Of a stretch of DNA of 64,000 bases, positions 1-8,465 are shown one piece after another. Source of the DNA: JAJDXO01 sp965213765 (GTDB taxonomy: Bacteria; Pseudomonadota; Alphaproteobacteria; Rhodospirillales; UBA2165); the NCBI GenBank assembly GCA_965213765.1, contig OZ243926.1, positions 1,364,001 through 1,428,000 of the forward strand, given 5' to 3'. Position 1 is the stretch's first letter, and each line of letters opens with the position of its first letter. The notes under the pieces were generated by a model, which made no database searches, was not told the origin of the DNA, and saw only the letters and a program-made list of their open reading frames with translations. A program made the position numbers and the translations under genes.

Positions 1-177
1 TTCCAACGCCGCCAGGCGCGCCGGCGACACCGGGATCTCCTCGCCCTTGAATGACCGCACAAGGACGACCCCGCCGATAGCGAGGATAACGGCTGCGGCC
101 ATTACGCCGCCCCACACCCAATTCGGCGTCTGCCCGCGCTTGCGTGTCAACCGCCGCCTTCCGGGACGACGGCTCAT
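1..177 (-). CDS. Membrane protein, 3' end outside window
   Basis: The reading frame starts at the ATG at 177 and runs off the left edge after 59 codons. The N-terminus is very basic (Arg/Lys-rich over about 18 residues). One strong hydrophobic segment follows, rich in Val, Ala, Ile and Gly, then a charged stretch. This is a single-pass inner-membrane topology with a cytoplasmic N-terminus. The start overlaps the stop of the upstream ORF (174-434) as ATGA, so the two are probably translationally coupled. I do not recognise the family. Confidence 0.5.
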   Translation of the reverse strand, partial: MSRRPGRRRLTRKRGQTPNWVWGGVMAAAVILAIGGVVLVRSFKGEEIPVSPARLAALE

Positions 178-434
178 GCGTCGCTATTCCGATCGTCGCT
201 GAACGAAGCCATAGCGTCTTGGCATGTCCGATGTATGCGCTCCACCGCCTCCTCCGCGAGGTTGGCGGACTGTTGCACGGCTTCCGGGCCCGGCGGAGCC
301 GGCTCCTCTTCGGCGGGGAAGCTGAACGGGCACCACTTCGGTTCCGGCAAAGCCCACACAACAACGACCACCGACAGGGTGAGGCAAATACCTTTCCATA
401 CCCCTAGCGCCTCCCCAGTTAGACCGAAATCCAT
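174..434 (-). CDS. Small membrane protein, unknown function
   Basis: An 86-residue ORF, coupled by an ATGA overlap to the membrane protein at 1-177. Residues about 12-27 form a hydrophobic segment (the run ICLTLSVVVVVWAL). It is followed by a Pro/Glu-rich stretch and an acidic C-terminal tail. The reading frame stays open upstream into the left end of the IS5 element at 469. I chose the ATG at 434 because everything further upstream is IS sequence, but the native start may have been lost. No family recognised. Confidence 0.45.
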   Translation of the reverse strand: MDFGLTGEALGVWKGICLTLSVVVVVWALPEPKWCPFSFPAEEEPAPPGPEAVQQSANLAEEAVERIHRTCQDAMASFSDDRNSDA

Positions 435-522
435 TAGAAAATCTCTAAGAGCCCAACCGAAAACTAATTTGAGTGATTTCAGTCCTTTATGCTTCTTCCG
501 AGTTGCCACCGTGGAGGAAGTT

Positions 523-1362
523 ATGCCTTGGACTGAAATCACGCGCCCTGACTATGACCGTCGCGGACTCCGTTATGCAAGCGATGTGACCGACGCGGAA
601 TGGGCTTTGATCCAACATTTTATGCCCGAGAGGGCTAAAACGGGGCGCCCGCGGCGGACTTGCATGCGCTCTGTGTGGAATGCGATCCAGTACATCGCGG
701 CCACGGGCTGCCAATGGTCCATGCTGCCCAAAGAGTTTCCGCCGTTCACGACCGTGCAGTACTATTTCTACCAAATGCGCGACAGCGGTGTACTGGACAT
801 TCTGAACGATGCGCTTGTCGTGGCGGCGCGTATGCTGACGGGGCGGGAGGCCACGCCCACAGCTGGGATCATCGACAGTCAATCGGTCAAGACGACCGAG
901 AGTGGCGGCCCGCGTGGCTACGATGCGGGCAAAAAGATCAAGGGGCGTAAGCGTCACATCGTAACCGACACAGACGGAAACCTGTTGGGGCTGATCACCC
1001 ATGCCGCAGACATCCAGGACCGCGACGGGGCATCCATCGTAATCGCGCAGGCCCTCGAAACCTATTCGAGCCTGACCCACATTTTTGCCGACGGTGGCTA
1101 CTCAGGCGACAAACTTCGTGACGCAATGGCCTCAATCGATGGCCCGACAATCGAGATCGTGAAGCGCCCACCCGGTGTCACGGGCTTTGTCGTCATCGCC
1201 CGCCGCTGGGTGGTAGAGCGCACCTTCGCCTGGCTCGGGCGCTGCCGTCGCTTGGCAAAGGACTGGGAAAAAACAATCGCATCGGCGGATGCCTGGACGC
1301 TCATCGCCGCCATCCGAAGATCCGCACGCCTTGTTGCAAGAAAAACCGCTCAGGAGTTTTGA
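523..1362 (+). CDS. IS5-family transposase (first of pair)
   Basis: A 279-residue DDE transposase of the IS5 family, IS1031/ISL2-like type by overall pattern. An N-terminal DUF4096-like helical domain carries the signature WTEITRPDYDRRG. The catalytic core includes IIDSQSVKTTESGG with the first Asp, the KGRKRHIVTDTDG block with the second Asp, and the C-terminal RRWVVERTFAWLGRCRRLAKD block with the Glu. The open frame extends upstream to 235, but the ATG at 523 follows a GGAGGAAG ribosome-binding site and matches the start of its relatives. It looks intact. Confidence 0.9.
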   Translation: MPWTEITRPDYDRRGLRYASDVTDAEWALIQHFMPERAKTGRPRRTCMRSVWNAIQYIAATGCQWSMLPKEFPPFTTVQYYFYQMRDSGVLDILNDALVVAARMLTGREATPTAGIIDSQSVKTTESGGPRGYDAGKKIKGRKRHIVTDTDGNLLGLITHAADIQDRDGASIVIAQALETYSSLTHIFADGGYSGDKLRDAMASIDGPTIEIVKRPPGVTGFVVIARRWVVERTFAWLGRCRRLAKDWEKTIASADAWTLIAAIRRSARLVARKTAQEF

Positions 1363-1385
1363 GTCAGACTGTAAGAGTCTGACTC
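1361..1385. repeat. 10-bp perfect palindrome between the two IS5 tails
   Basis: GAGTCAGACT, a 5-nt spacer GTAAG, then AGTCTGACTC. It begins one base before the end of the first transposase's stop codon and ends 13 bp before the stop of the second. It could be the two abutting right ends of the elements, or a bidirectional terminator shared by convergent transposase genes. No T-run follows on either strand, so the first reading is preferred. Confidence 0.6.
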
Positions 1386-1397
1386 GAAACTCTACAT

Positions 1398-2225
1398 TTA
1401 ATAACAATGGCTTGCGATCCGCCTTGTGAGGAGTCGGATGTGTGCGACGAGGATCCATGCCTGTGCGGAGGCGATTGATTTCTCCCAGTCCTTGGCCAGT
1501 CGGCGGCATCGGTTGAGCCAGGCGAAGGTCCTCTCGACGACCCATCTCCTGGGCAGGACCTCAAAGCCCTTGGCGGTATCGGGACGTCTTATAATCTCGA
1601 TCGTCCAGCGGCCGATGTCTTCGAGGGCACCCTCAAGTTTCGGTCCGCCATAGGCGGCGTCAGCGAAGAGGTGACGCAGCCGGGGGAAGCGATGACGGAT
1701 CGATTTGAGGACCCCGGGGGCGCCGTCGCGGTCCTGGATATCGGCTGAATGCACGATCAGGCCGAGCAGCAGGCCGAGCGTATCGGTGACGATGTGACGC
1801 TTGCGGCCCTTGATCTTCTTGCCCGCGTCATAGCCCCGAATACCACCGCTTTCCGTGGTTTTCACGCTCTGGCTGTCGATCACCCCGGCGCTCGGGCCGG
1901 CCTCGCGTCCTTCCAACTCACGGGCCGCCACAACCAGATGATGGTTGATCGCCTCCAGCAGCCCGTTCGAGCGCCAGTCGTAGAAGTAACGCTGCACCGT
2001 GGAGGGCGGCGGGAAGTCGTTCGGCAGCATCGCCCACTGACAGCCCGTCGAGGCCATGTACATGATCGCATCCATGACATTGCGCAGCTCCGTCGTCCGC
2101 GGCCGGCCTATCTTCTTGCGCGGCGGCATGAACGGCGCGATCAACGCCCACTCCCGATCCGTAAGGTCGCTTGCATAGCGACCGCCACGGCGCTCATACT
2201 TCGGGCGAGTGATTTCGGTCCACAT
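1398..2225 (-). CDS. IS5-family transposase (second of pair)
   Basis: A 275-residue IS5-family DDE transposase, a diverged relative of the one at 523. It has the same N-terminal WTEITRPKYERRGG motif, a DSQSVKTTESGG catalytic block, KGRKRHIVTDTLG, and RRWVVERTFAWLNRCRRLAKD. The ATG at 2225 is preceded by GAGGAGG at the right distance, which fixes the start although the frame is open to 2267. It appears intact, so it could mobilise itself or the composite. Confidence 0.9.
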   Translation of the reverse strand: MWTEITRPKYERRGGRYASDLTDREWALIAPFMPPRKKIGRPRTTELRNVMDAIMYMASTGCQWAMLPNDFPPPSTVQRYFYDWRSNGLLEAINHHLVVAARELEGREAGPSAGVIDSQSVKTTESGGIRGYDAGKKIKGRKRHIVTDTLGLLLGLIVHSADIQDRDGAPGVLKSIRHRFPRLRHLFADAAYGGPKLEGALEDIGRWTIEIIRRPDTAKGFEVLPRRWVVERTFAWLNRCRRLAKDWEKSIASAQAWILVAHIRLLTRRIASHCY

Positions 2226-2287
2226 GTTGTGCCTCCTCGTTTGATTTGACACAACCGAGTAAGACACAACCGACTGAAATCACTCAA

Positions 2288-2679
2288 CTAGTTTCGAGTT
2301 GAACTCTAACATCATCGGTGAACGGCCCAATGCCGAATACCAAGCCGGGGGCAGCAGCGATCTGTCTTCGCCGGAACATCCTCCATGCCTAGGGGGATTC
2401 GGGCCGAGCGTCAAATGCCTCGATTCCCTGATAAGCGTTGAGCACGGGAGGGATTGGAGCACAGGATGCGGATTTTCGGGTACAGCGATGCCGGAGCCGG
2501 TGCGGTGGTGTCCGGCGGGATGTTGGATGAGATGGATTGGTCGGGGAATTACCGTGTTCATCGCGCACCTGCGAGGTGATCTCATGTCCAACGGCAATAT
2601 TGCCGATTTCGCCCGCAGCGTGCGCTCTTTTTCCAACCCGGTAACCGCCTTATCCGGGAATCAGGGGTGACACAAGGAC
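2288..2679. other. No convincing gene
   Basis: Spacer between the IS5 pair and an IS remnant. Several ORFs of about 120 codons cross it on both strands, but none has recognisable sequence or a good ribosome-binding site. It is probably decayed host or IS sequence. Confidence 0.4.
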
Positions 2680-3002
2680 TAGGCTGTGGTGACGATTTAA
2701 TCATTTAAGCCAGAGCATGATACTTGCGAGTTTGATGAAACCGAGGAAGTGGGCGGCAAGTTTGTCGTAGCGTGTTGCGATGCGCCGCCATTGCTTGAGC
2801 TTGGCGAAAAAGCCCTCGACGCCCCAGCGCTGTTTATAGGCGATGCGGTCATAGCTATGCTGGTATTTGCGATGCCGGCGCGGTGGGATGACGGGCTCAC
2901 CGCCTTGTTCATGGATCAGGTCATGCAGGCTGTCGGCGTCGTAGGCGCGGTCCGCGAGGACGTGGCCCGCGGCCAGGCTCTGGATGAGGTCGTGGGCGGG
3001 GA
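2680..3002 (-). pseudogene. 3' remnant of an IS427-type IS5 element (orfB end)
   Basis: On the minus strand this reads as the last ~100 residues of the orfB transposase that is complete at 32497-32991. It includes RRHRKYQHSYDR, KQRWGVEGFFAKLKQWRRI and the terminal IMLWLK followed by TGA at 2701. The terminal inverted repeat TAGGCTGTGGTGAC is present at 2680. Homology stops at about 3002, in the middle of the gene, so the 5' two thirds are missing. The element is dead on its own but its end could still be a substrate. Confidence 0.85.
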
Positions 3003-3120
3003 GCCTACCCGTCGTCAGTCAGGCAGAACCCGGAATAGCGGTTGCCCCGGCGATGGCATCGCCAGATGGGCACCTCCCTGCCAATCGCCCTGAGCCGGGC
3101 CACGGGCAGGGGCATGCCCC

Positions 3121-3332
3121 GTATCGTTTCATTTGCGATGAAGCGATTCTTCTGTGGTGCAAATTATCATAAGCAGATCAATAGCCTAAACGTTTCACGC
3201 GGGCCGCATTTCGTTGCACCTGCAAGGCGCCCGTATCGTTTCAAAATTGGTGAAACGATACCTTGAACAACCGAAAATCTCTATATATTGTAGATGCATA
3301 ATCGTTTCGCAGGATAGACGGATCGTTTCATG
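3121..3332 (+). promoter_or_regulatory. Array of ATCGTTTC operator-like sites before fic
   Basis: The octamer ATCGTTTC occurs at 3124-3131 (within GTATCGTTTCA), 3236-3243, 3301-3308 and 3322-3329. The last copy touches the ATG of the Fic gene. The 3236 copy belongs to a perfect 11-bp inverted repeat, GTATCGTTTCA at 3233-3243 and TGAAACGATAC at 3251-3261, with a 7-bp spacer. A shorter CGTTTCA lies at 3191. Repeated, partly palindromic sites upstream of a gene encoding an N-terminal winged helix suggest autoregulation. The binding protein is inferred. Confidence 0.7.
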
Positions 3333-4631
3333 CCCCTCTCGGACCAGGCCATAATCGACTACATCGCTGACCATGCTGGAGCCCGCCGGGAGGATATCCG
3401 GCGTCATGCCGCGCCGGACGCGAGCGACACGACCGTATGGCGCGCGCTCAAGCGCCTGGTCGATGAGGGAAAGCTGGAGGTCTCCGGCAAGGCGCGCGCC
3501 ACCGGTTACACGCTCGCAGGGCCTGCGGTGATCCGGGCTTACCTGCAAACGCCCTATAACCGGCGCAAGCCTGTCAGCTACAATCGAGAATTCTTGGACC
3601 GCTACGTCCCGGACAAAACCTTTTACCTCGCCGAAGCAGACCGGCAACGCCTGAACGAAGCCGGTACGCCCGCCGGCGCGCCGCTACCGGCAGGCACCTA
3701 TGCGCGCCTCATTCTCGAACGGCTGCTGGTCGATCTCTCATGGGCGTCTTCGCGCATGGAGGGGAACACCTACAACCTGCTCGAAACCGAACGCCTGATC
3801 CGTTTCGGCCAGGAGGCTTCCGGGAAGGACCGCAAGGAAGCGGTCATGATCCTCAATCACAAGGAAGCCATTCAGTACGTCGTGGACAATCTCGATCAGA
3901 TCACGATCAGCCGGCCGGAACTGTGCAATATCCACGCCTTGCTGGCCGACGGCCTTCTGGCCGATCCCGCCATGGCCGGACGCCTGCGGCGCATGGCGGT
4001 CGGAATCACCCATTCGCGCTACCGACCGCTTGAGGACCAGTTCGCGATCGAAGAGGAGTTCGACATCCTGATCGCGAAGGCCGCAGCCATTACCGATCCG
4101 TTCGAGCAATCCTTATTTCTGCTCGTTCACATCCCGTATTTGCAGGCGTTCGACGATATCAACAAACGCACCTCGCGCGTGGCCTCCAACATCCCGCTGC
4201 TCAAGGCCGACCTTGCGCCCATGTCGTTTCTAACCATGGATGACGGCGCCTATATCGACGGACTGATCGGCGTCTATGAACTGAACAATGTCTCCTTGCT
4301 GCGCGAGGTCTATATCGATGCCTATTTGGCTTCCGCCGAGAATTATCGCGTGCTGCGCGCCGAGATCGAGGTGCCGGAAAAGGCAGCGCTCGTCTATCGC
4401 GACTTTGTCCGCGAGGCCGTGCGGCGCAGCGTGCTTGACTGGAAGGCGTTCCGGCCGCAGCAAGTCATGGAAATGGCCGCGCAGGCCGACATTCCGGAAG
4501 AGGATCGCGAGCAGGTGGTCAACTATGTCGGACAGGAGTTCCGTGGCCTGCATGAGGGGAACGTCATACGCTACCGGCTCCGGCCTGCCGATCTTGAAGC
4601 GCTCAGCCGCGAACATCAGGAGGGATCGTGA
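3330..4631 (+). CDS. Fic-family protein with winged-helix N-terminus
   Basis: A 433-residue protein. Residues 1-65 look like a winged-helix DNA-binding domain (SDTTVWRALKRLVDEGKLE). The Fic domain follows at about 130-370. Residues 140-146 (SSRMEGN) match the SxxxE(G/N) inhibitory helix of class II Fic proteins, which act in cis. The Fic loop is non-canonical: 271-283 read LQAFDDINKRTSR, keeping Phe, Asp, Asn, Lys/Arg and the final Arg. Gln stands where the catalytic His of HxFx(D/E)GNGRxxR would be. Adenylylation activity is therefore doubtful, and a regulatory role is possible. A second winged-helix-like tail may lie at 380-430. The start overlaps the ATCGTTTC repeat. A short partner ORF follows 2 bp after the stop. 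Confidence 0.85.
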   Translation: MPLSDQAIIDYIADHAGARREDIRRHAAPDASDTTVWRALKRLVDEGKLEVSGKARATGYTLAGPAVIRAYLQTPYNRRKPVSYNREFLDRYVPDKTFYLAEADRQRLNEAGTPAGAPLPAGTYARLILERLLVDLSWASSRMEGNTYNLLETERLIRFGQEASGKDRKEAVMILNHKEAIQYVVDNLDQITISRPELCNIHALLADGLLADPAMAGRLRRMAVGITHSRYRPLEDQFAIEEEFDILIAKAAAITDPFEQSLFLLVHIPYLQAFDDINKRTSRVASNIPLLKADLAPMSFLTMDDGAYIDGLIGVYELNNVSLLREVYIDAYLASAENYRVLRAEIEVPEKAALVYRDFVREAVRRSVLDWKAFRPQQVMEMAAQADIPEEDREQVVNYVGQEFRGLHEGNVIRYRLRPADLEALSREHQEGS

Positions 4632-4633
4632 CC

Positions 4634-4783
4634 ATGGTCAAAGTTTGGTTTGTGCGCGAAGGCCCGGAGCCGACCAGAGGCGGGCCGGCTTACGAGTTGC
4701 CGCTCGAAACATGCATTAAGACCCTTGGATTGAGCGCGGGCGATTTTCTCTCCGGACCTGAGCGAACCCCCGTTTCGGCGTAA
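4634..4783 (+). pseudogene. Small unknown gene cut short by IS66
   Basis: The ATG at 4634 lies two bases after the fic stop, so the two form an operon. The 49 visible codons begin MVKVWFVREGPEPTRGGPAY and end where the IS66 left end (GTAAGCG, 4780) is reached; the IS itself supplies the stop. The real protein was probably longer. I do not know the family. Its position suggests a partner of the Fic protein, but that is inference. Confidence 0.55.
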
Positions 4784-5136
4784 GCGGTGCGGGTCCCCCA
4801 CCTACCATATATATAAGGAGTGTCGTTTGATGACCCTCTCCACGAGGAGGGTCAGCCGATGCAGGATACTGAACGAAGCGACGGGGCTGATTGGGATTGG
4901 CCGACTGCCCCACCCGCTGAGCAGGAGCCGGCGCCGCGGTGGAGCGCCGATGAGAAGGCGCGGATCGTGCGTGAGAGTTTCTGGCCTGGGCAGAGCGTGA
5001 GCGATGTCGCCCAAGGTACATCCGAATCAGGTGAGCGCGTGGAAGCGCCAGGCGATGGACGGGCTTGGCGAAGTATTCTCGAACGGCACCGATCGCGCCG
5101 GCCAGGACCATGAAGCGGAGGTCCACGAGAGATTGA
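4780..5136 (+). pseudogene. IS66-family remnant: left end and broken tnpA
   Basis: GTAAGCGG at 4780 is a typical IS66-family terminus. The OrfA/TnpA-like protein starts at 4859 (MQDTERSDGADWDW) with the helix-turn-helix block WSADEKARIVRESF. It then loses frame near 5011, and the continuation VHPNQVSAWKRQAMDGLG is read in another frame. No TnpB or TnpC follows. A small hairpin, GACCCTC/GAGGGTC, sits just before the ATG. The element is truncated on the right at about 5136 by methylase sequence. Confidence 0.75.
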
Positions 5137-6040
5137 GCATCTATACCTGACGGACTGCCCGCACTACGGCGATATCGACGTACCGGTGAAATACTTCCTG
5201 TGGGTCAAGGTCATCGACTGCGCTGCCTGCGGCAAAGATTTGGACCTGTTTCCCGGCTACTTGGTTGCCGAAGACTCCCGGCATCCGAAGAGCGTACTGG
5301 TTTGTCCGGCTTGCGGCGATCTGAATGAAGCCGAGGACCGGTCGACGCCCGGCGTGTGCAGGAGCTGCGATGCAGCATTGTTGACCGAAGGGCCCGCTGG
5401 TCGCGGCCGATGCGTTTGCGCGCATTGCGGCCATGAAAACGAGTACCCACACGCCGCCGAAGGCCCGCTCCGGCACCGGCTGTTCGCAATCGAATATTAC
5501 AACCCGCACCGCAAGGCGCAGCACAAGGGCCGCTTTTTCAAAAAGCCGGATGCGAAGGATTTAGCGCGCATTGCCGAGACCGAGCAGCGGTGGCGCAGGA
5601 CCCGCGCCCGCTTCGTTCCCGACCAGGAGATTCTGTCTGGCGATGAAACCGACCGGCTTCACCGCTGGGGTTACAGCCATTACCGGCAGATGTTCAGTGC
5701 CCGGCAGCTTGTTGGGCTGGAACTGAGTTGCCGGTTGATTGCCGGCGTCAAGGATGAGCGCTTGCGTCATGCGTTGGCGACCAAGGGGGCGGTCGAGGCG
5801 GCTGAAACCATAGCAGCCGCAATGGCTGATGAAGAAGAGCTCTGGCTGGGGCGAGCACGGTTTGAGGCGGACTTTGCTCGGGAGCTTGAAGGCCTTGAGG
5901 AGTCGGGCTTCCTGATTCGGTCGGCAAACCGACTATCCATTGGGTTTCGTCATCAAACGGTTTTCGACTTTTTGCGGGCGAGAGGATTCCTTCGCACCAG
6001 ACGATCACTAGAGGAATATGTCATAGAGCCTCCTGGCTGA
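5137..6040 (+). pseudogene. DNA methylase (DUF1156-like) piece fused to an NTPase tail
   Basis: The first ~210 codons, from YLTDCPHYGDIDV, match the Zn-ribbon middle of large adenine-specific DNA methylases of the DUF1156/COG1743 kind. Four CxxC pairs are visible (CAACGK, CPACGD, CRSCDA, CAHCGH), followed by FAIEYYNPHRKAQHKGRFFK. Neither end of the methylase, nor the DPPY motif, is present. After about 5770 the sequence changes to a segment ending GFRHQTVFDFLRARGF, a style seen near the C-terminus of NACHT/STAND-like NTPases. The 284-residue ORF at 5186-6040 is therefore probably an accidental in-frame fusion of two broken defence genes. Confidence 0.65.
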
Positions 6041-6288
6041 ACCAGGTGGAGCGCTTCTTCGCGATGCTCACCGACAAACAGCTGCGCCGTGGCGTCCATC
6101 GCTCCACGCGGGAGCTTGAACAGACCATCCGGGACTACATCGACACCGTCAACGCCAATCCGAGACCCTTCCGCTGGACCAAGTCCGCCGACGACATCCT
6201 CGCCACCATCAAACGCTTCTGCCTGCGCACTCTCGACACTGCCCAGCGGCAGCACGAACTCATCAAAACTTCAGAATCAGGACACTAG
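6031..6288 (+). pseudogene. 3' end of an IS630-family transposase
   Basis: The reading frame gives LNQVERFFAMLTDKQLRRG, YIDTVNANPRPFRWTKSADD and a stop at 6286-6288. This is the typical C-terminal block of IS630 transposases, carrying the last catalytic acidic residue (E in VERFF). The N-terminal two thirds, with the two Asp residues, are absent. The overlap with the preceding fused ORF marks the junction. It is unrelated in detail to the IS630 copy at 35443. Confidence 0.8.
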
Positions 6289-6298
6289 TTGGACGGGA

Positions 6299-6321
6299 GA
6301 CAACCCTCAAAACAGGTTGTC
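6299..6321. repeat. 7-bp hairpin next to IS630 end
   Basis: GACAACC, nine bases, GGTTGTC. It lies between the IS630 fragment and the 3' end of the HTH gene at 6346. It has no T-run, so a terminator role is not clear. Confidence 0.35.
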
Positions 6322-6345
6322 GCCGCCCCCAGTTCACAAAATGCA

Positions 6346-6756
6346 CTATCCTGGTTCATCCGAATCAGAGGCCACCAGAGCATCAATTAGGTCAATTATT
6401 TGAACCAGCTTGTCGCGGGCATCTCTCACCTTTTTCATCGTCAGAATTTCCTCGCGTCCCGCTAACATTAGGAACATTTCCAACACCTCATCTGAATGGT
6501 GAACCAATTCGACCAGATTAGCCCCATTCGGCGCATTCTTTCCCTCAAGCCAGTTTTTGACAGTTCGTTCACCGGCGCCGGTGATGCGCATCAGCGATTT
6601 AGTTGCAGCACGATTAGCCCCAAACCCAGCGTGCAATGATTTGGCGATGACGCTGGTGAAATTGTCGTCCTCTGAAACCAAAACCCTACCCGACGAATTC
6701 GGAAAAGATTTTCCAGATTCGGTCCGAAATTTTCGGCCCTTTTTTCGAAAAGACAT
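6346..6756 (-). CDS. Small HTH-like regulator divergent from recombinase
   Basis: 136 residues. The N-terminal 28 are basic and low-complexity. The core FGANRAATKSLMRITGAGER, then TVKNWLEGKNAPNG, looks like a phage-regulator-type helix-turn-helix (recognition helix around RTVKNWLEG). The C-terminus is a helical tail with LVQIIDLIDALV. The gene is transcribed away from the recombinase-ParB-ParB operon, with about 140 bp between the two starts. A repressor or directionality factor for that cassette is the natural guess. The function is inferred. Confidence 0.65.
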   Translation of the reverse strand: MSFRKKGRKFRTESGKSFPNSSGRVLVSEDDNFTSVIAKSLHAGFGANRAATKSLMRITGAGERTVKNWLEGKNAPNGANLVELVHHSDEVLEMFLMLAGREEILTMKKVRDARDKLVQIIDLIDALVASDSDEPG

Positions 6757-6893
6757 ACCTGATCTCCGTGTTCTAGTTTTGAGAAACGGAAATCGACAAC
6801 AGGCAAGCTACGCTTGGATTGCAAAGTTCGGTTGATTTTTGCTGTCGCTTTGGGCCCGAGAAGTCTTGCGATACTTTGGGAGCGATCGGTTTG

Positions 6894-8465
6894 GTGGAGC
6901 GTTCGGTCGACGGTGGGAGTAGCGATAAAGGATCTGCTTCAGAGCGTACCCCTGCAGCAGAGTACGTTCGCATGTCCACCGAACACCAAAAGTACTCGAC
7001 TGAGAATCAGTCTGATGCCATCCGAGCTTATGCCGAGCGTTATGGGATGGAGATTGTCCGGACTTATTCGGATGCGGGGAAAAGCGGTCTCAAGATAGAA
7101 GGGCGCAAGGCTCTTCAGAAGCTCATCGACGATGTCGAAAGTGGGGCCGCTGACTTCCAGGCAATTCTGGTCTACGACATCAGTCGCTGGGGACGATTCC
7201 AAGATGCAGATGAAAGCGCACATTACGAGTTCATCTGTCGCGAAAACGGTATTGCGGTTCACTACTGTGCAGAGCAGTTCGACAACGATGGAAGCCCGGT
7301 CTCGACGATTGTCAAAGGCGTCAAACGCGCGATGGCAGGAGAATACAGCCGCGAGCTTTCGGCGAAGGTATTCGCCGGACAATGCCGCCTTATTCAACTG
7401 GGTTTTCGGCAAGGCGGCATGGCCGGCTATGGCCTTCGAAGAATGCGCATCAACGAAAATGGGGTCTCCCAGGGTGTACTCAAGGCCGGCGAACACAAGA
7501 GTATACAAACTGACCGCGTAATATTGGTTCCCGGCCCCGACGGTGAGATTGCCACGGTGCGGTGGATGTATGGTGAGTTCGTCGACGGTGGAAAATCGGA
7601 AAAGGAAATTGCGTCCTCGTTGAATGAGCAGGGGATTGTTACGGATTTGGACCGGCCGTGGACGCGTGGGACGGTTCATCAGGTTCTCACAAATGAGAAA
7701 TATATCGGCAACAATGTCTACAATCGCCAATCCTTCAAGTTAAAGCAGAAGCGTGTGGAAAATGATCCCGAGCTGTGGATCAGAGCGGACAACGCGTTCG
7801 AAGCGATAGTTGACGCTGAAATCTTCTATACCGCTCAGGGCATCATTCGCGAACGCAATCGGAGATTTACCGATGAAGAGATGCTTGAACGCCTCAAGCG
7901 GCTATTCGAGCACCACGGATTTCTCTCAGGTCTAATCATCGATGAAGCGGAAAACATGCCGTCGAGCGGCTCCTACCAACGACGGTTCGGGAGTCTCGTT
8001 CGAGCCTACGATTTGATTGGCTTCACACCGGACCGGGATTATCGATACATCGAGATCAATAGAATGCTCCGTCGTCTCCATGGAGATATCGTTGCTGCCG
8101 CGATTGAATCAATTGAGGGCCTCGGAGGTTCAATTACCAGGAACCCGGCAACCGATCTGCTGACGGTCAATCGCGAGTTCACCGCCTCAATTGTCCTCGC
8201 TCGCTGCCAACAAACGCCGGCGGGCTCCAACCGTTGGAAAATTCGACTTGATACCGGTCTCTCGCCGGATCTCACAGTTGCTATTCGCATGGATACGACC
8301 AACCAGAATCCGCTGGACTATTACCTCCTCCCCTTCTTTGACATGTCGACAGATCGCATCCGTCTGAGTGATGAGAACAGTCTCATGCTCGATGCTTATC
8401 GGTTTGAGTCATTGGAATATTTCTTTGCGATGGCCGAACGTAAGCTGATTTCGGAGATCGTCTAA
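6894..8465 (+). CDS. Large serine recombinase
   Basis: About 523 residues. The resolvase domain starts with AEYVRMSTEHQKYSTENQ, where the Ser of VRMS is the expected nucleophile. LVYDISRWGRFQDADE and the Arg-rich helix that follows are typical of the catalytic fold. A recombinase (DUF-type) domain follows, with WTRGTVHQVLTNEKYIGNNV. The C-terminal ~180 residues lack an obvious Zn ribbon and coiled coil and are specific to this subgroup. The frame is open from 6819. GTG at 6894 (or TTG at 6891) after GGGAG is the likelier start. The stop overlaps the next ATG (TAATG), so the three genes form one operon. Confidence 0.85.
   Translation: MERSVDGGSSDKGSASERTPAAEYVRMSTEHQKYSTENQSDAIRAYAERYGMEIVRTYSDAGKSGLKIEGRKALQKLIDDVESGAADFQAILVYDISRWGRFQDADESAHYEFICRENGIAVHYCAEQFDNDGSPVSTIVKGVKRAMAGEYSRELSAKVFAGQCRLIQLGFRQGGMAGYGLRRMRINENGVSQGVLKAGEHKSIQTDRVILVPGPDGEIATVRWMYGEFVDGGKSEKEIASSLNEQGIVTDLDRPWTRGTVHQVLTNEKYIGNNVYNRQSFKLKQKRVENDPELWIRADNAFEAIVDAEIFYTAQGIIRERNRRFTDEEMLERLKRLFEHHGFLSGLIIDEAENMPSSGSYQRRFGSLVRAYDLIGFTPDRDYRYIEINRMLRRLHGDIVAAAIESIEGLGGSITRNPATDLLTVNREFTASIVLARCQQTPAGSNRWKIRLDTGLSPDLTVAIRMDTTNQNPLDYYLLPFFDMSTDRIRLSDENSLMLDAYRFESLEYFFAMAERKLISEIV

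Larger units (their letters stand above)
469..2287. mobile_element. Two IS5-family elements tail to tail
   Basis: Two different but related IS5-family elements lie tail to tail. Their outer ends are perfect inverted repeats of 16 bp, TTGAGTGATTTCAGTC at 469-484 and its complement at 2272-2287. Just outside lie CTAA on the left and CTAG on the right, which fits the YTAR target preference of some IS5 groups but is not an exact duplication. The same end sequence starts the IS5 fragment at 30167. The inner ends meet in a short palindrome (1361-1385). Confidence 0.75.
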
